A stretch of 64,000 bases of DNA, from contig VWYX01000758.1 of assembly GCA_013396525.1 (NCBI GenBank), positions 47,432 through 111,431 on the forward strand. The letters are read 5' to 3'. The notes under the pieces were generated by a model that was not told where the DNA came from, did not search any database, and saw only the letters and a program-made list of their open reading frames with translations. Origin of the DNA: Chaetorhynchus papuensis. Lineage: Eukaryota > Chordata > Aves > Passeriformes > Rhipiduridae. This document shows, piece after piece, positions 24,306 to 38,317 of the stretch. The position numbers were made by a program, and so were the translations under genes. Numbering within the stretch: position 1 is the first letter of the stretch; every line of letters begins with the position of its first letter.

Positions 24306-27300
24306 TTATCTATTACAAATATATAACAATCATTAAAAAGAACAGGGGACAAAAGAGCTCTTCAAATTCAATATGCTATGGGCTGAAACAGAGTAATCTT
24401 TGTTTTCTGAGAGCTGAACAACATAACAGAGAAGTCAAAGTACTGGAAAACTATTTGACCATTTATAGGACTGTTCATTCATGTAATGTCCAGGGATAGT
24501 CCCCAGTGAGCCTTGTCATGTCACCTTGAATTATGAAGGATATGAGCTTAGCTCCATTGGATCAACAAGCAGAGCAAGAAATTGAAGTCTCAATCATTCT
24601 TGCTGAAGGAGTAAAAAAAATCCTGTTCTCTATTACCTGCTGCTCCTGGAGACAAGGCACGGGAGGAGGAAGAAATAATAGGTCAGAGGAGGAATGCAGG
24701 ACAGTGAACAGCAATAAGAACTCCAAATCACTGGGACAGACTCTCCTCTAGGGCAGGCTGACTCAGGGGACAAATGCTTTCTTGCAGCTCATGGCTGAAG
24801 CTAACACAGGTTTCATGACTTACACCTCGGTGGATCTGGGCTGCAGTGAGAGCCAGCAGGTGGAGAAGGCTCACTGATTGCATAACGGCAGCTTAAGAAT
24901 ATAAGTTGCTCTGTGAAAAATATTTTTTCTGTAATGCTAATGAAAACACCTGTATATGATGAGCTGGCCAGATTATTTTTAATTTAGCATTTTTATTGAA
25001 GAGCAGTGTTTTTTCCAAAGTTAAACCATTCACATGAAAACATTACCTAAAACTAAGGGTCTCTTACACCGGGAAGATCTCTGAGACACAGGTGGGACCA
25101 GCTCATCAGAACAGGAAATAAACTCTAGCAGAAAAATAGCTCCATAACCTTTTCCAGTCTGAAAAGAAATGTTCCTACATGGTTCTGTTTTGGCAGATAA
25201 AGTATTCAGAGAGCTTTATTTTCTCTCAGAAATAAAGAACATTGTTTTTGAGGCATTGCAGACGGCCTCAAAACAGCCTTTTCCATCTCCAGCTGCCTTT
25301 ACACACAAGTCCATATGCATCTTAAACACAGTGCCTCATATTCCTAGGACACGCCATAGAGTATCTGCAAAGCTCTGGCCTTCAGTAACCACAATGCCTG
25401 TGGGGATAACCAAGTTGTAGTAAATGATATGAATAAGAACCACATGTAGTTATGTGCAAGAATAACGATTCCCCAAGACAGAAAATATAAGATGGACATA
25501 TAAGAAACTGAAATTTGAGGCTGAATTTGAGGACAGCTGTCAATCACAGCTGCCAGCTGTTTATAGAATTAAAAGTGAAGCCAAATAAACATAACAGAGC
25601 CACCAGGTCTTGGAAAACCTACTGCAAGTGGGTCTCAAAGCACTGCTTGCTGGAACCATTGTTAGGAATTCTGGACAATTCAAAACATTGCAGTTTTTAT
25701 TTCAGGGTAAAGGTTACTGTGGCATGGACCCTTCCCCCCCACCCTCCCTTCTGCCTGTTATCATGAAATAATCTTAAATATCTCAAGGATCAAACAGTCA
25801 CAAAGGTAAAGGCATGTCATGTGTAGATGCTAAAGCCCTCCTCTTAATGCCTCAGGCCCTGAGTCCAACAGGTGCAAATAAAATGAGCCCAGCTTTCGCC
25901 AGTATTGTGTTTTAAGAGATGGGACTTTCATCTTTTTCTTCGTTTGTATACTCCCTCAGAATTTCTGCAGCATATGGGCACTGCAGTCATGGCAATGCCT
26001 TTGGCAGACTGGTCTCTACTTGGAAATCACCTCCCTTTCACATGAAAAAGAGCATTAAGTCATGATAAAGAAATGCTGCTAGAGGACTGGGAGCTAGATG
26101 TTCTGAAGGACTGCCAAAATCCACTTAGTAATGCCAGCAGCACAACTCTAGTAGAGGTAAGAACCTGACAAGGAGAAAGGAAGCTGCTCAGTAACTGAAG
26201 TCAAGTTGCATACTGACTACATTGTCAGGAGTTTTGCCCCCAAATTTTCCTGCAATGTACTTTTCTTCAAAAGGTGACAATAATCTTTTCTTTGCTACAA
26301 GGTGGAGTAGGAAGCATCATTACCTGCTCAAGTACCACTAGTGCCCAAACACCTGTCTGGAGAAAAAGAATGGCAATAACTGCGAACATTCAGGTTTGAA
26401 AACATTGTCCTTGGTGTCTGCTCAAATACCACTCACAGAGATGCAACTTCCAGCAGAAGATATTAACAAGCCCCAAAACCTGAAAGGGCATCCCCAGCAT
26501 GAGGAGGTTGCCCTGTGCTTCAGTCACCAAGGAGCTGCCCGTGGGAGATGTCCCAAGGAGCGGCCCAGCACCAGCAGTCCCCACTGTGCAGCTTGGATCA
26601 CTGCTCGACCAGCTCTTCTGTGCTCTCTGTCTGCAGAGCACAAGTTGCAGTCTGATAAACCAAACCTGCTCAATGCCAGTGCACTATTACTCTCTCAACT
26701 ATTTAGCTTATTTTTTTCCTTTTTAATCCTCTTAACTATGTTCACTAATTCAGCTTTTAATCATAAGCCTATTTGTGTAGATACTTTTTCTTACCAGCAT
26801 TCCCCTGATAACATATCCAAGTTCTCTAAAATACCTTTCTACTCTGCTTCAATAGCTCTCTTCATTCCTAATGACTTCTATCTCCTCTGCTTCAGTTCTG
26901 CAACACTATTACTAAGTCCCAGAGTCTCTTGCCAGTTCCTTTCTAACAGTGTTTCTTCTGTGAGCCCTTCAGCTTGAGAGGCTGTTGGAGACACTTCTAC
27001 ATGGGATCCAAATTGTTTTCAGCCCAGGAAGCCCATTAAAAACATTATTGTTATTTGAACAGATGGTAGAGGGACCAGCAGCAAGGACAGGAGCCCCCCA
27101 GAAGAGCACTGGCTGTTGCACCAAGATGGGCAGGAGCTAGGGGGCACATGGGTATGCCTGAGGAAGTAGGGAGGACACAACCTCAGGCTGATAAACAGGG
27201 TTCACCCCTCACCCATCGCTTGTTTTCCTTGAAATCAGGGCAAAGAAATGTTAAAGAAGAGTCTGATGGACCATAACAGGAGGCCCCCATTCAGGGAGGT

Positions 27301-28859
27301 TCTCCCATGCACAGTCAACCCCTGCACATGGTGATAACTCGGAGAAGTGCTCTCACACAGGTGAGAAAGGAACAACCCCCATTCACAGGGAGAGGAGTAA
27401 AAGAGTGGAGGTACTTTTATGGAGATGTAGTGAGTGAGTGATGAGGGCAGCATCACCAGCACAGCAACAGTGGAAGAACATCAAAGGTGATGCAGAGAGT
27501 AAGGAGAATCATGGAAAGTGACCTGAAAAGACTTATAGTTCTCTTCGCTCTCTATGAGGGGGCAATATTAGTATAGACACACAGTAAAGCCAGACAGAAA
27601 TGGAACACATTCCTGGAGACATTATTTGAAGGAAAGAATAGAAATTCATTTTTAGGAAACATCTCCAGGACATTATCTGTTCCTCAAATAGTAATTTTCA
27701 TCTAAAGTGAAGTGTGTAATTTTGCTCACATCATAATTAAGAAAAAAACCTCATTTGCTCCAACACCTCCACTATTCTTTTCATTTGCACTGTTTTATCT
27801 GACTAGAAATAAAAAGAAAAAAGAAAATGAAGGAGGAGACATAACTAGCCACAAGCCCTCAAACAGTACGTCTCATTAGATCACAAGACTCCCCATGAGT
27901 GAATGAACTGTCTGAACTCATTTCAGGAACCTCAAGATTCTCTGAAAGTCTGAGCCAAGATTTCAGCATCTGGATGCCACCATGCCCCCGTTGCCATCTG
28001 TGGAAAGAGCCTAACCTGCTGCCACGGGGTGTGTCCTCAAGCAGAAGATCCCGATATCTACCACTCTGTCATGTCCACGTTCCCAGTGCAGCCCTTTGTG
28101 ATCCTCAGAGCTGTAACGCCAGAACCACCAGTAATGTCAGAGGTTGCCCCCTGTCCATAATGTTCAGCTCAAGCAAACTGTTTGAAAACCATCCCTGGAT
28201 CCCAGCCCCATGGCCCAGGTCACTGTCTATTACTAAGAGACTCCTCTATGGTGCAGCAATAGGATACAGTGTACAGCTGTGGTGCTTAAATCTTTGGGAG
28301 GTGCAGACCTCCAGCAGCACATCTGGCAGCTGCCTTTGAGCCAGGCTGCTGGAGGAAGCTGGCACAGCAGCTTCTGTTTCAGAAACACTGCAGGATTTCT
28401 GTTACTAGAAAATCCCAGGGATATCAAAAGGTAATTGTGCAGAATTTCCCTGAGGAGTCAGTGCTGAGACTTTTGTCACAATCAGGACTTTTTTTTTAAG
28501 TAAAATTAAATTGACCAGTTGGTTTTATTAATTATTGCAAAATTCTGCTTAAACTGTTCTACCAACAGAGGTGAGAATATTTCTCATGAAAATAATACAC
28601 TCTCATGTGAAGGGGTGAAAGCAAAAAAATAAATAGAGTGTTACTAACAGAGTCTATATTAAACCATTACCCCAGTGTATCATTACTGACTGGGATCCAC
28701 AAAGTATATCAGATGAAATAAAAATTCTGAGGTTTCCTTATCTATGTATCATCACTAAGGGACCTTTGGCACTTTTCCGTGAAAAAGAATATTATGTACA
28801 TCAGCTCTCCACACAGGCAGTTGTGCTCTGCCAAGCTGTGTTCCCACGCCAGTCCACTG
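24306..28859. other. Unique non-coding sequence
   Basis: No repeat family or gene is recognised. A 193-codon plus-strand frame at 26396-26977 has no domain and low-complexity Ser/Leu/Phe composition. A purine-rich tract lies near 27800-27840. Confidence 0.55.
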
Positions 28860-28960
28860 GGTAGCCCGTTCTCCTTTGCTTGGACAATTGAGCAGCAAAT
28901 GCTGCTACTCAATTACTCAATTTGTAATTTTCTGTGATTAGGATTAATTGCTCAGCACCT
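28860..28960. promoter_or_regulatory. Candidate homeodomain-site cluster with hairpin
   Basis: Around 28888-28912 lies an imperfect palindrome: TTGAG/CTCAA outer arms flank AGCAGCA..TGCTGCT. It is followed by repeated ATTACTCAATT and TAATT cores and by GATTAGGATTAATTGC. These are homeodomain-type half-sites packed within 100 bp. Function and conservation are inferred, not shown. Confidence 0.22.
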
Positions 28961-30399
28961 GCAGGACAGGCTGATAGAAAGGACTCTGTATACAGAACTC
29001 GCAGTTACTACACATAGCCAAAGACAAGCCTGGGGGGGTGGGATCCCTGGGTACACAGTTCCTAGGGGAGCTTCAGAGTGAAAGAAGCTGCTGAAATAGG
29101 AGATATGTATTATTCTCTGAATGGGATTTTCTGTATGTATTTGTATAGCTAACAAGATCAGAGACTGTTTTGTTTGCTGAATTGATCCTTCATATTCTCC
29201 CAGTACAATTTAGGTTATCATTTGTTTTACTTATGCACCACAAACACTCGTAAATATTGGGTGTGGATAAGCTCTAAGCCTCCAGACTGATTGCATGCGA
29301 TATCTACTTTCAAACAGAAATTACACACAGCAGCAAGAAAACCATACAGCTATTCTTTTAACTGATCAGGTAAAAGCAAACATCGTTAAGTCCTGGCACT
29401 GAATCCCCATCAACCCTGCACCAAATGTGCTGATTTGCACACCAGCTAGAGAATGAGAAGAGCTATGGGTAAAGCCCCACACCCTTTTTGCGGCCAGCTT
29501 GCCAATGCTTCTTAGCACAATGATGTTAACCTACCCAGCCAGAAGGATCTCTTGCTTCCCATCCCTATAGCCCAAGAAAGTCCCCAAAACAGGATGTGTC
29601 TTTTCCAAAGGAGCACAGAGCAGTGAGGCAGGAACCTCACTTTCCCTCCCAAAGTGCCACATTATTACATTCTGGCTGTGTGTTGTCATTGCTCCAGGCT
29701 GGTTTCCACCCAGGCTCTAGTTTTATTGTCAGCTTACTGGTGGCTGTGGAATTGATTGAATCTGTCAAGGCTTTCTTGAGAAGGGAGGGCAGGACTTAGT
29801 GGACAAGTACAGATCAATTTTCACATGCTTATCCACTCTCACAGGAGAAATGAGAAACGTTGATTGCTTGTGCATGTATCTCAAAAGAGACTCGTGGAGG
29901 GACAGCACCCCCAGTGCGTGCTAGAGGCAGTAACTGCAGAGGTGAAAGGCCCATGTGTGTGTGCAAACCAGTCCTCACACTGGCAGTGAGCCTGATACAG
30001 GAGCCCTTAGGTATCCTGAGTACAGACCACCATTTTTGTGCACTTCAGTCTATGGTCCAAGGTTTCATTAAAGCTTATCCAAAAATAAAGTTTCTATTGC
30101 AACTGCCCACATCAGCTGCTCGCAGATAGGTGATGTTAAGCAATAAAATATTTATAAAAACAGGCTCTGCAAACCCCAGAAGTCTGAGGCTTACAGTTCT
30201 CTCCACCTCAGTGGGTATTACACCACCCTGTGAGGAAATGGCTTTGATGCATACCTAGTGACTGCCCACCACCCCTTCTCTGTGGCTGCTTAAAACTCCC
30301 ACTGCCTTCTGTTGGCAGCATCAGTGCTTCCAATGGCAAGTAAGGTGGGCAGCCAAGTCTGCAAGGAGTCACATCCCTCTCTCTGGCAACGGGACCCCC
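28961..30399. other. Unique non-coding sequence
   Basis: No recognised repeat or exon. Two moderately GC-rich patches (near 29.0 and 29.6-30.0 kb) contain short frames without features. Confidence 0.55.
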
Positions 30400-30600
30400 C
30401 AGCCCTTGCAAAGATTCGTTTTGTGGTTCCTCTCCATTTCTCCACTTCTCAGGCAGTGGTTAATGGAAACTACAACAAAAAAATGATCTGCTTCGTTGCT
30501 TTTCAATTAGATAAGAACTCCCATTAGTGATGCAATTAAGGTGCCGTTTTCAAGACTCTTGTTTAACAGCCTCCTTGACATTTCACAGTGCTCATTTGTT
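30400..30600. promoter_or_regulatory. Candidate conserved non-coding block
   Basis: A repeat-free stretch with TGTGGTTCC (RUNX-like TGTGGT), GTGGTTAATGG, TTTCAATTAGATAAG (homeodomain plus GATA-like), CATTAGTGATGCAATTAAGG and CTTGTTTAACAG. CpG sites are retained near 30416 and 30493. The texture suggests an enhancer, but only motif content supports this. Confidence 0.2.
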
Positions 30601-33600
30601 TTGCTTTGTATTTTTTTCCTTTTCACAAAAACAGATGCAAAAAAATGATTCATTTGCAGAAACGCAGACAAAGCAGAAAGACTCAAAGGAGTGGGAGCAT
30701 GATGAGGCGGGTATGCTGCAAGACTGAAGAAGGAAGAAAGAAAGTGAAAAAGAAATGCTTATGTTGTTCTGTAGAGTAGCTCCTAGGCAGGAGGAATAAG
30801 GCAGAGAAGAGAAAAGACCAAAGTTCCCCCATGATCCTACAGGGCTGTTTGTTGCTGGAAAACAGCACATATGCAGAATAGGCAAAATAGAATAACAGAA
30901 TAGGTCAGGAATTTTGCTCAAGAAAACTATTTTCATTGCATTTCTTAACTAGAATAAAAAACTAATCAGCTTTAAAATGTGTCAACATATTTCATGTTTT
31001 CCTCTAAACAGAAAAACACCCTCAACAACCACAATCTAAATTCAAGAGAACCTTTTTGAAAAAATAAAACGTTGGTCTTTACAATTGAATAAACATTTTT
31101 AACCATGAAATATCAAATTTTATGAAGAACATTTGGAAACTAAATTGAATCCAAGGCTTGAAAAATGAGATGTCTCAAAAGACACTTACAAATCACTTTC
31201 CACTGAGCTACAGAGGAGGGACAGGAGGGCAGGACCTATCTGGAAAGCAGTGCCAAAAAGAAGGCAAAAACAAGCACATAATTCTATATTGTATAGCACT
31301 TGTAGCAACAAGTGTCACAAAGAATGACCCTTTCTTCTCAGGTCTACATGCTAATTGTTTAAGCTGTCCTTGCCTCCCTGTCTTTCAGATTGTCATCATC
31401 TTCTGTTTTTCTTCTTCTTGCAGATGTTTGAAAAGTGTTTATTCCTATCATTCAAAATGAATTATTTTGCATAATCCCTAGATGACAGCTGATATTTGCA
31501 TCTATGTGATGAAAAAAACAAAAGAGCCAGGGTTCAGCATCTGCTGCCTCTTTGAACTTCTCTGCCATTATAGTTTCATCAGGCCAAAGGCAGCAAACAC
31601 AAAAATCCTATTTTGAAAACATTTCATGAGTCTGAGACCAGGGTTGCCAGAGCAGTTAGTGCATGCAACACACAGCCACAGAGACATGAGTATGTTAAAA
31701 GGACAAATAAATCTCTATCCACTTCCTGACCCATTAGCCAGGGGCTACTAGGAAACATTTATTTCTGTGCAAAGAAAAGCATTCCTCTCTTGGTTTCGTC
31801 ACCCCTTCACTGCTACTTCTATGCACAGGATTCCTTCTCCCAAAAATGCTAATATTTTCTGCCTTCAAAATCCTTCCTAAAATTATTCACACTTTTGCAA
31901 AGCCTGAATGGGCTCAAACCCATCTCCAATATGTCACAGAGAGTTGAATTCTCCATTGACATCTCAGTGCAGCTTAGACCTATCTCCAGCCCTGGAAATC
32001 ATTTCAGTGCAGAACAGCTATTGAATTTGAGCTAAAATGTGTGTTGCAAACCCAGTGAGAAGCCCAAGAAGCAGACTGGTGTAAAAACCTGCATGCTCTG
32101 TTCACTGCCTTATTCATTGGCCATCACTGTAATATCCACATTGAGATTGTTCTTCAGAGCTGCTGATTTTCATTCCCTGAGTGATGCATAACAGACCTGC
32201 ATTTTCTCCTCTCTCATTCTTCTCCTGATAATGCAACATTATGATGCCTTTCTTTGCTTGCCAGAAAGAGCTAGTCATAGAATAGGGTACCAGGTAAAAT
32301 TCTCTGGTGATAGGAGTAGATGAGGAGCTGAACTGCTGCAAGTATCTTGCTGTTCTGTATTTGTGCAGTTCTTGACTGGCAACATCAGCAGAAAAGAAGT
32401 TCTGCTCAAGCCATCATCCCTGGATCCTCCCTGTAGGGTTCTCCCAAAATCAAAAAAAAAACAGAGAACCCTCCAGGGAAACAGGGCTCTTTGGAAGTGG
32501 GTTTTCCTCTCAGAGAGGGGCTGACACAATGCAAGGATCTCAATGAAACTGTTCCAGGTGTTTGGATCTGTAGCCTGCTCCTACAACTTATCCCAACTCC
32601 TTCCCACCAACCCTTGGGGCTTTCCTCCCCCTTTGTGCCGACACACAAATCCTTAGCCAAAGTCACCATCATGTTCCTTGTCTATCCCAGGAGAGAGGTT
32701 GAGGGGAACTGTGGAAGTGACTGGGAGCATTCCAATGTTGTTGCTCTTTATACCTGTAATGGGGGAAAGGACTCAGGGCCTTCTGAAGTGCAGTACAGAA
32801 AATTTGTCAAATGCTTTGCCTGAGGGGTCTTGCAAAGCTTCGCTCTATCTGGGTGACTAAATCTAGATTAAAGATGCATGGCTCTGCCAACTGCTGCTTT
32901 TCAATTTAGATGCTTGCACTGTATGCTTATTTATTTATTTTTAGTATATTGATTTTGTCAGGAGGCGAAGCAAGGGTTGTAGGAAAAAATATAAGTCTAA
33001 AAGTCAGCAGTGTTGGACTTTTAAGGGGATAAGGATATTTGCTTCTAAAACAAAACCTTTGCCAAGTGCACCAGTTTTATCTAGGCTACAAAGTCCCAAG
33101 TTTACAATCATTCAAGGGCAATGGAAAAGTACCCTTGACTCCTTTTGGAGCAAGTCTAGGGCATGACACAGCTGCCAGTAAGCGATAACCTGTCAGGGAT
33201 GTGAGTTGCCAGAGTGCCTGGCTGTGAGCTACATTTCCAGCACACCTTCAGGCACCAGCAGTGCCACTACGGTATCCCAGGTTAGCTTTTCTGAAGTGAA
33301 AACCCAGTGGTGTTACTGCAGGTTTGGACCAGGTGCTGGGAGGTGACCCCAGGGGTGTGGTCAGGCCAGCACTTCCCTGATGGCATAGCCAGCAGATACA
33401 GGTCACTGTCAGGATGCCTCCAGCCACGTGGCATGTGCTGTGCTGCATCCAGTTAATTTCTGAGGGGTCCCGTGGGGATAGGACAAGGAGTGATGTGAGT
33501 AAAGCAGCCCCATTCTCTTGATGTGTCTATCAGTATAAGAAGACAAAGAGCACCATTTTACCAATCATTTCACCTACACCTTTTCTAGCACTAATTGTAC

Positions 33601-34749
33601 AATTAATTCCTTAATCTATTAAGAGGGGAAAAAAAAGTACTTACACTTAGCAGGTAGTTTGAATCAGAGTTGGGTTGTGTCTTTTTTCTTTTAAACCTTT
33701 AAAACTGTATTTGCTTGAAGTACTTCAAATGTTTTATTGCTCGTACTACAGTACATAACAAAGTAATTGTGTAATTAAGAGATAATGTCAATGCAATAGA
33801 CCATTGTTGACAAGCTAATAGTCTCCTGCTGCTATAGAAATGCCAAGGCAAAGCTAAAGAATATGCAGGAAAAACATACATGCAGGAAATTAGATGAGAT
33901 TGTTTGTTTTTAAACTGAACTGGCAAGCTTTGATTGGCCAACCTGTAATTTAGTATAGGTTGGATTCCCTCCACAACAGAGTACTAGTTATGCAAAGGAG
34001 TGCTCAGGTCTTGAACAGCAAGATGGTGCATATGGCAGGGAAGAGGATGAGAGGCAGAAATCCACCATTGCTAGTTCTGGGTCTGGTCTCCCAGAAAGAG
34101 CTGTAGCAGAAGCATTCATGCAGAACAAATGCCTGAAGCCCCCATCAAGAGAGATGCTCTGTTTGCTGTCCTGTGGAGGCTCTCAGTGGCTAGAACACCA
34201 CCAGATGATTTGACCCCATATTTTTCATGCAACCAAGTGAAGGAAGACACCTAAGCTTTAGCTGCATTATGACACAGCCTCCTCATTAGGCTTGGGGATG
34301 AACACTAAACCTCAGGGCTAGAAGTTCACTGACTCCTGTGTGCTAATTCATCACTAACCCAAGTCACACTTCAGAGAAGTCTGAACTACTCTGAGTTACT
34401 TCCCTGGAACTTTCTGCCAGCAGCACCAGCTCAGTTGCCTTGTCCCCAGGCACAGCAGTCCCCATCTGCTGTCCCTCTGCACTGATGAAACTGCAGGGAT
34501 GCATAGCCGGTGCCAGCTCCAGGGTGGCTGTGCTTCTTGTGCCTGGGAAGCACTCACATAGGCTTCCTGAGACACTCAAGCTAAGCCAGAAAGCATGGTC
34601 CAATGTTTTACTGCTGCTGGCAACCACAACTCACGTTCACACTAAATTACAGCCGAACTCTCAACGGCGGGAAGAAAACCAGGGCACCATTTTAGCCCTC
34701 AAACTCTGAAGCAGAAAAATGGAGGGGAAATATAGCTTGTCAACCATGC
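30601..34749. other. Unique non-coding sequence
   Basis: No gene or interspersed repeat is recognised. A double pyrimidine-AG acceptor-like run at 31380-31423 is followed only by a short frame to TAA. A short (TTTA)n run occurs at about 32928-32943. Confidence 0.55.
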
Positions 34750-35112
34750 AACCACAGACTCATTGAGTGGTCGGGGTTGGAAGATACCAGGAGGTCATCT
34801 AGTTCGACCCTTCTGCTAAAGCAGGTTCACCTAGAGCAGACTGCACGGGATCGCATCCAGGCAGGTTTTGAATATCTCCAGAGAAGGAGGCTCCACAATC
34901 TTTCTGGGGAGCCTGTGCCAGTGCTCTGGCATCCTCAAAGTAAAAAAGCCTTTTCTTATAGTCAGATAAAACTTCCTGTGATTCAGTTTATGCCTATTGC
35001 TCCTTGACCTGTCACAGAACACTACTGGTCTCATCCTCTTGACACCCACCCTTAAGTCATTTGTATGCATTGATAAGATTCCATCTCAGTTCTGTCTCCT
35101 TCAGTCCTTCCT
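34750..35112 (-). mobile_element. CR1 LINE 3' fragment, minus strand
   Basis: The plus strand shows 'gtcggggttggaag', 'aggaggtcatctagttcgaccc', 'ctccacaatctttctgggga' and 'cattgataagattccatctcag', the reverse complement of the CR1 3' region. A 79-codon minus-strand frame (34831-35070) keeps ORF2 C-terminal pieces such as HKLNHRKFYLTIRKGFFTL and LPRKIVEPPSLEIFKT. The right end is blurred and may run to about 35220. It is 5'-truncated and non-functional. Confidence 0.92.
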
Positions 35113-37762
35113 CAAAAAGTCAGCAGATGGCTGCGCAGTGATTCCTTGCCCTTGCAGGAATGAAGTGTACCAAGATACATAGACACCCAAGGCTGGTGGC
35201 AGAATTCTGGACAGGGATGCTACACGATTTGACTGAGGAAAGAATATTGTATTGGTGCTGCTCAAAGGGTATCGTGGCCTCCACAGCATTCATGACAAGG
35301 CTTCACTAACCTGTCACTGCCAGCCATGTGACTTCCAGCATTTGTAACAGTCATTTATATGAGAGAGTTGCTTTCTTCTTTTTCAAATGTGCTTCATGTA
35401 CCCGACAAAAATAAATTATCTCTTTGAGTTGTCACATTGCCTTGGTACATTTAGTACAACAAAAACCATCACATTTACTGGAAAAGGTTGAAAAGCTGCA
35501 AAGTCAAAGACAACAATTAAAAGAGATCTGTGAAAGTTTGTTTCAGTCCTGTGTGGGCAAAGCACATGTCATGGTCTTTAATTTCATGCCCGCATACACC
35601 ATCTTCAAGTGCCCTCACCACCTGGAGAGTACAGTGGATTTGCTCCCCCCAGAAGCAGCTGTTCAGTAATTCATTTTATCTTAATTTGTCTGTGTACCAC
35701 CCCAGGCCTTATTTATGTACACAGTGAAGACTTAATCTGAAGACAACATTAATCATAAGTTCCTTAAAACATTCATCATTACAATGTTTGAGTGGTTTGC
35801 AAAAATAATTGATTGATATACACAGCAAATCTTGAGAATTGATGTGATATTGCTACTTCCCATGGAGCTGGGGAACTGAGACGGTGAGATATTACATCTG
35901 AAATGTCCAGCTGTGCTGGGTGTTGCATATGAAAGTCCTGACTTGGTAGGGGATGTTAGGTTTTGAGGCACTTTAATTGCTTTGAGTCTGCTTGCTGATT
36001 TCTCTCCTCTGTTTTACAAACAGACTCCGCAGCTTGCATTGTGCACAGGCAGGATATGGAAAACACAGAGTTAGAATCTCTCTGCCCAGCATCACACACA
36101 AGCCCTCTGGCTGCAGTACAGACAGAATCCCTTTTTCCAAGCAGCAGCACGTTGATTCGACCATGAAAGCCCCACCCACCGTCTTCTCCGGGTCCCTAAA
36201 GCATTTGCTATGAACGTTTCCTCCCAAAGTCCACAGCAGTAAAAGATGAAGGTTGTGGAAGCTGTACTTTGCTTTACCTGCAGAGCCACTCAAAACACCT
36301 CCTTCCCTGATTATCCAGACTAGATACTATTTTGGCGAATACAGCGGTTTTCTTTCATTGTGTGTCAGGGTTTCCTTACTAGGGAAATCAGGGCATTGGA
36401 AGGGGTTGATACACTTCCAAATTTCTCCCTAACCTGCGCTCTGGGGCACAAGGTTTGCAGTCAGACTAACAAACACAGAGGCCATCTAAAGACTGGAAAT
36501 ATAGCAAAAGGGACCCCCCAGAGCAGGACTAATCATGTTCACTGGATGAAACAGAAATCCTGTTGGAAAGCATAGCAGGCTATCCCACAATTAGACAATC
36601 AGTCATAATGCACAGAGGGATCTAATTAGGATTGTAAATCATAGCAACCCTGAATCTTTAGGGTATTACAGCCATGGACTTCCTAAATTTCATAGGATCT
36701 GGGGGAATAACTCAGACTCAGGGAAAATAATTCATGGCAGTTATAGTTAGGAAACATCTACCAAGTTTGGGGAGAAAGCACAGCTCTCTCTGTCAGTGGT
36801 AGTCAGTAGTTGATGAAGACATGCAGGACTTTATTGAAGGGACCAGTGATCCAGCTCTCACCAGTGTCACACAAGGACAGCCAGGTGTTTAGAACATGAG
36901 TTATTCTGCATGCAGACCAGGCCCAGCAACGACAACCAGCAGTAAAATGCAGCTCTTTGTCCAAACCAGGAACCAGTAGACAGTGAAGGCTCAGTAACAG
37001 TGTCATCTCTCCCTGCATGCATCCTGCACTGGCTACCAGACCTTGTCTAGGAAGAGGAGCAGGTGGCTCAACACATTGTGAGTGGGACCGACTGCCACCA
37101 GGATGCACTCCAGGAGGTGTAGAGATACTAGTCAAGCTCTACTTCTGCCACCTGCTGCAGGCTGGTGTCTCTGTAGTCCCCCATGGCAAGCACTTCTTTT
37201 AATTACTGTCTCGCTGCCTGATCTTAAGCTTTTTGGCTTTATAGCGCTACTGGTGCCTGTGCCATGAGCTGTATGCATCTGGATAAACTGTCCTCAAATA
37301 CTACACTGACTTCTTACTAGTATGGTGCAAGACCTGCGCTCATCTTACTTTCTCCTTGGCGCACACTGCAATTTGGTTCCTACTTAAAGAGAACAAAATC
37401 TTTTCACTCCAGCAAATGACTGAACTTTCATTCAAATCACTTCACAAAAAAAGGGCAAGTTTGGCAGAGTGCTTCTGTGATCACAAAACCACATGAAAAT
37501 AAATCTATGATAGAGCAAACTAGTGCTTTCAACCCTTTTTGCCCCCTTCCCCTTTACTACTTCTTTCTTAAAGAAATCTTTTTGATTGCTAAAGTGCATC
37601 AGGTCTTCCAGAAGATACAGAGATTGTACATAATGAAGAGCTGGCTTTTCTGCAATTCTTCTAGATGAAAGAGTCACATTCAAACTCTAAAAGGGTCATT
37701 ATAAAGCCTGTCCAGGTTTTCTTTCTTTTCTTTTCTTTAAGAAACATATTACTCTACGTTAG
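35113..37762. other. Unique non-coding sequence
   Basis: Apart from possible diffuse CR1 remnants up to about 35220, nothing is recognised. Antisense frame pairs near 36.0-36.3 kb and 36.8-37.3 kb have no protein signature. A T/C-rich (TTTTC)n-like run lies at about 37717-37738. Confidence 0.55.
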
Positions 37763-37828
37763 CAGTGGGGTTGGACTACATGACCTTTAAGGCCCTTTCC
37801 AACCCAAACCATTCTATGATTCTACAAT
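37763..37828 (+). mobile_element. CR1 3'-terminal scrap, plus strand
   Basis: 'ggggttggactacatgacc' then 'ttccaacccaaaccattc' then 'tatgattct' is the sense-strand 3' terminus of avian CR1, ending in its characteristic ATTCTATGATTCT-type repeats. Only about 65 bp remain, showing severe 5' truncation. It is the only CR1 piece on the plus strand in this window. Confidence 0.92.
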
Positions 37829-38317
37829 TCTTAGCTCAAGTCTTCCTACAATAGCTCTGTAACCAGGTATCCCATTTTCACACTTGAAAATAGATACTCC
37901 TGGCAGCTGTCTGACACCTGGGCTGTCCTATTCAACTTTTGTGACCAAAAGCAAAGCCCAAGCACAAGGACACCACTAATGCAGTCGCAGAGAGCTAGCA
38001 GTGGGAGGTGGAGGGCCGGACAGACATCTCAGTCTGCACCAGGCACTTTCCTACTTGTGGGTGATATGTCCATATACACATCCCTCCAGCTGGCACTTGA
38101 GTGCTGCAGTTGCTGCTAGGGACCTGTACAGCACCTGGTGGGATGCCCAACTGCCCTCCCTTCTTCACAGCCAAAATGGTGCAGGAAGCTAGGAAATTCC
38201 ATGGCAAAGGTTCTGCAGACAGCTCTCCAGGGCAGACAGGATGCAGCCTTGATTATCCAAAAATTGAAAACTGTTCTAAAAGCAAGTAGTGCTCAGGACC
38301 ACCTCTGTTAATAAATG
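37829..38317. other. Unique spacer between CR1 scrap and LTR
   Basis: About 490 bp with no recognised feature. Short overlapping antisense frames at 38.0-38.2 kb carry no domain. Confidence 0.5.

Noticed and set aside
26396..26977. 193-codon plus-strand open frame
   Set aside because: Ser/Leu/Phe-rich, no domain, and no transcript-like signals around it.
31381..31490. Two successive acceptor-like tracts followed by an ATG frame
   Set aside because: The frame is only 16 codons to TAA and has no donor; pyrimidine-rich low complexity explains the acceptor look.
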